From NCBI GenBank assembly GCA_036226585.1, contig CP108997.1:1-64000 (forward strand): a stretch of 64,000 bases of DNA. Direction: 5' to 3'. Shown piece by piece: positions 62,937 to 64,000 of this stretch. The translations under genes were made by a program, and so were the position numbers. A model generated the notes under the pieces. It was not told the DNA's origin. It did not search any database and was given only the letters and a program-made list of their open reading frames with translations. This stretch comes from Streptomyces sp. NBC_00708 (lineage in GTDB: Bacteria; Actinomycetota; Actinomycetes; Streptomycetales; Streptomycetaceae). Position 1 is the stretch's first letter. Each line of letters begins with the position of its first letter.

Positions 62937-63965
62937 TCAGGGGCGGAGGAGCGCCTTGAGGACCTGGCGGTCGGCCATGGCCCGGTAGGCGTCCGGTGTC
63001 CGGTCGAGGGGGAAGGTCCGGTCGAAGACGCGGCCGGGGGCGATGGTGCCGTCCAGAACGTCGGGCAGCAGCTCGGGTATGTAGGCGCGGGCGGGGCCGG
63101 CGCCGCCGGTCAGGGTGATGTTGCGCATGAACTCGGCCGGGCCGATCGGTCCCTGCTCGTACTGGGGAACGCCCAGGCGGCTGATGGTTCCGCCGTCCAG
63201 GACCGCCCCGAGCGCGGTGTCGAGGGCCGGGCGGGTGCCGACGGCCTCGATGACCTTGTCCACGCCACCGGTCAGCTCGCGGATGCGGGCGATGCCCTCC
63301 TCACCGCGCTCGGCGACCACGTCGGTGGCACCGAACTCACGGCCCAGGCCGGTGCGGGCCTCGTGGCGGCCGGCGAGCACGATCCGCTCGGCACCCAGCC
63401 GCTTCGCGGCGATCACGGCGCACAGGCCGACCGCCCCGTCCCCGACCACCAGCACCGCGTCACCGCGGCCGACGCCGGCCGTGACGGCACCGTGGTGGCC
63501 GGTGGTCATCACGTCCGACAGCGCAAGGAGCGAGGGCAGCAGCGCGGAGTCGGCGGCCACCGGCAATGTCACCAGGGTGCCCTCGGCATAGGGGACGCGG
63601 ACGGCTTCGCCCTGGCCTCCGTCGACGCCGTCGAAGCCGTACCGGCCGCCGTTGCGGCAGGAGATGTGCAGGCCCTTGGCGCAGTAGTCGCAGGTGTTGT
63701 CGCTGTAGGTGAACGGGGCCACGACCAGATCACCGGCCTTCAGGCCGGTCACGTCCGGACCGGTGTCCTCGACGACACCGAGGAACTCGTGGCCCATGGG
63801 GCGGCCGGTGCCGACGGCGGGCATGGAGGCGTAGGGCCACAGGTCACTGCCGCACACACAGGACGCGACGACGCGCACCACGGCGTCGGTGGGCTGGACG
63901 ATCTTGGGGTCGGGCCGGTCCTCGACGCGGACGTCACCGGCTCCGTACATCACTGCTGCACGCAT
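62937..63965 (-). CDS. Zinc-dependent alcohol dehydrogenase
   Basis: 342 residues. Catalytic zinc ligands are in [11 protein letters not shown] and [10 protein letters not shown], structural zinc Cys in [13 protein letters not shown], and the NAD-binding motif is GDGAVGLCA. This is the medium-chain (MDR) layout. It is the first gene of the ADH to AKR run; the promoter lies at the right edge of the window, so upstream partners cannot be judged. Confidence 0.93.
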   Translation of the reverse strand: MRAAVMYGAGDVRVEDRPDPKIVQPTDAVVRVVASCVCGSDLWPYASMPAVGTGRPMGHEFLGVVEDTGPDVTGLKAGDLVVAPFTYSDNTCDYCAKGLHISCRNGGRYGFDGVDGGQGEAVRVPYAEGTLVTLPVAADSALLPSLLALSDVMTTGHHGAVTAGVGRGDAVLVVGDGAVGLCAVIAAKRLGAERIVLAGRHEARTGLGREFGATDVVAERGEEGIARIRELTGGVDKVIEAVGTRPALDTALGAVLDGGTISRLGVPQYEQGPIGPAEFMRNITLTGGAGPARAYIPELLPDVLDGTIAPGRVFDRTFPLDRTPDAYRAMADRQVLKALLRP

Positions 63966-64000
63966 CAGGGGTTACTGCTCCAAACGGGGGTCGTACGAGG

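Overview
The window is very GC-rich, uses GTG and TTG starts freely, and holds many small redox enzymes each paired with its own regulator. Together with a tpg homologue this points to Streptomyces or a close relative. The left edge (1-308) is a series of palindromes built on GCTTCGC cores. That is the architecture of the inner part of a Streptomyces telomere, so base 1 probably lies close to the end of a linear chromosome or plasmid, with the outermost bases missing. The first gene inward is a helicase with helicase-associated repeats, the kind of gene that sits next to telomeres (ttrA-like).

Layout. 1-7.7 kb: telomere-like DNA, the terminal helicase, a lipoprotein, an NmrA-like/HxlR pair, and a mosaic of IS5, PIN-domain and IS630 fragments. 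7.7-22.7 kb: regulator plus enzyme pairs, mostly divergent (TetR/unknown, two HTH-MmyB/SDR pairs arranged as mirror images, SDR/LysR, MerR/SDR), with a peptidase S51 gene, an SRPBCC gene and transposase debris between them. 22.9-26.2 kb: a large secreted subtilase. 26.3-28.7 kb: gene fragments. 28.7-32.5 kb: a hydroxyacyl-CoA dehydrogenase / SMP-30 / hydroxyacyl-CoA dehydrogenase operon facing a LysR regulator. 34.4-41.8 kb: sugar metabolism (sugar porter, zwf-like gene, FUSC protein, then K+ channel and aldose epimerase on the other strand). 42.5-53.6 kb: an accessory zone with a membrane-anchored Mrr-like nuclease, a Fic protein, a broken tpg, a broken tap-position gene, phage-like debris, a cas2e fragment with one CRISPR repeat, a TetR/azoreductase pair and an SMI1/KNR4 protein. 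53.8-64 kb: a cytochrome P450, a methyltransferase, a helicase fragment, a phosphoesterase-MFS-TolB operon, and an alcohol dehydrogenase / aldo-keto reductase pair followed by a decayed flavodoxin.

The strongest theme is decay at a chromosome end. At least ten transposase fragments from IS5, IS630, Tn3, IS256 and IS21 families were found, and none looks intact. Two genes (the helicase and the epimerase) have C-termini that read antisense into IS remnants. The terminal-protein gene carries two mutually compensating frameshifts. A type I-E CRISPR-Cas locus has shrunk to part of cas2 plus one 29-base repeat. All function calls come from reading motifs and remembered family features. No database search was run.
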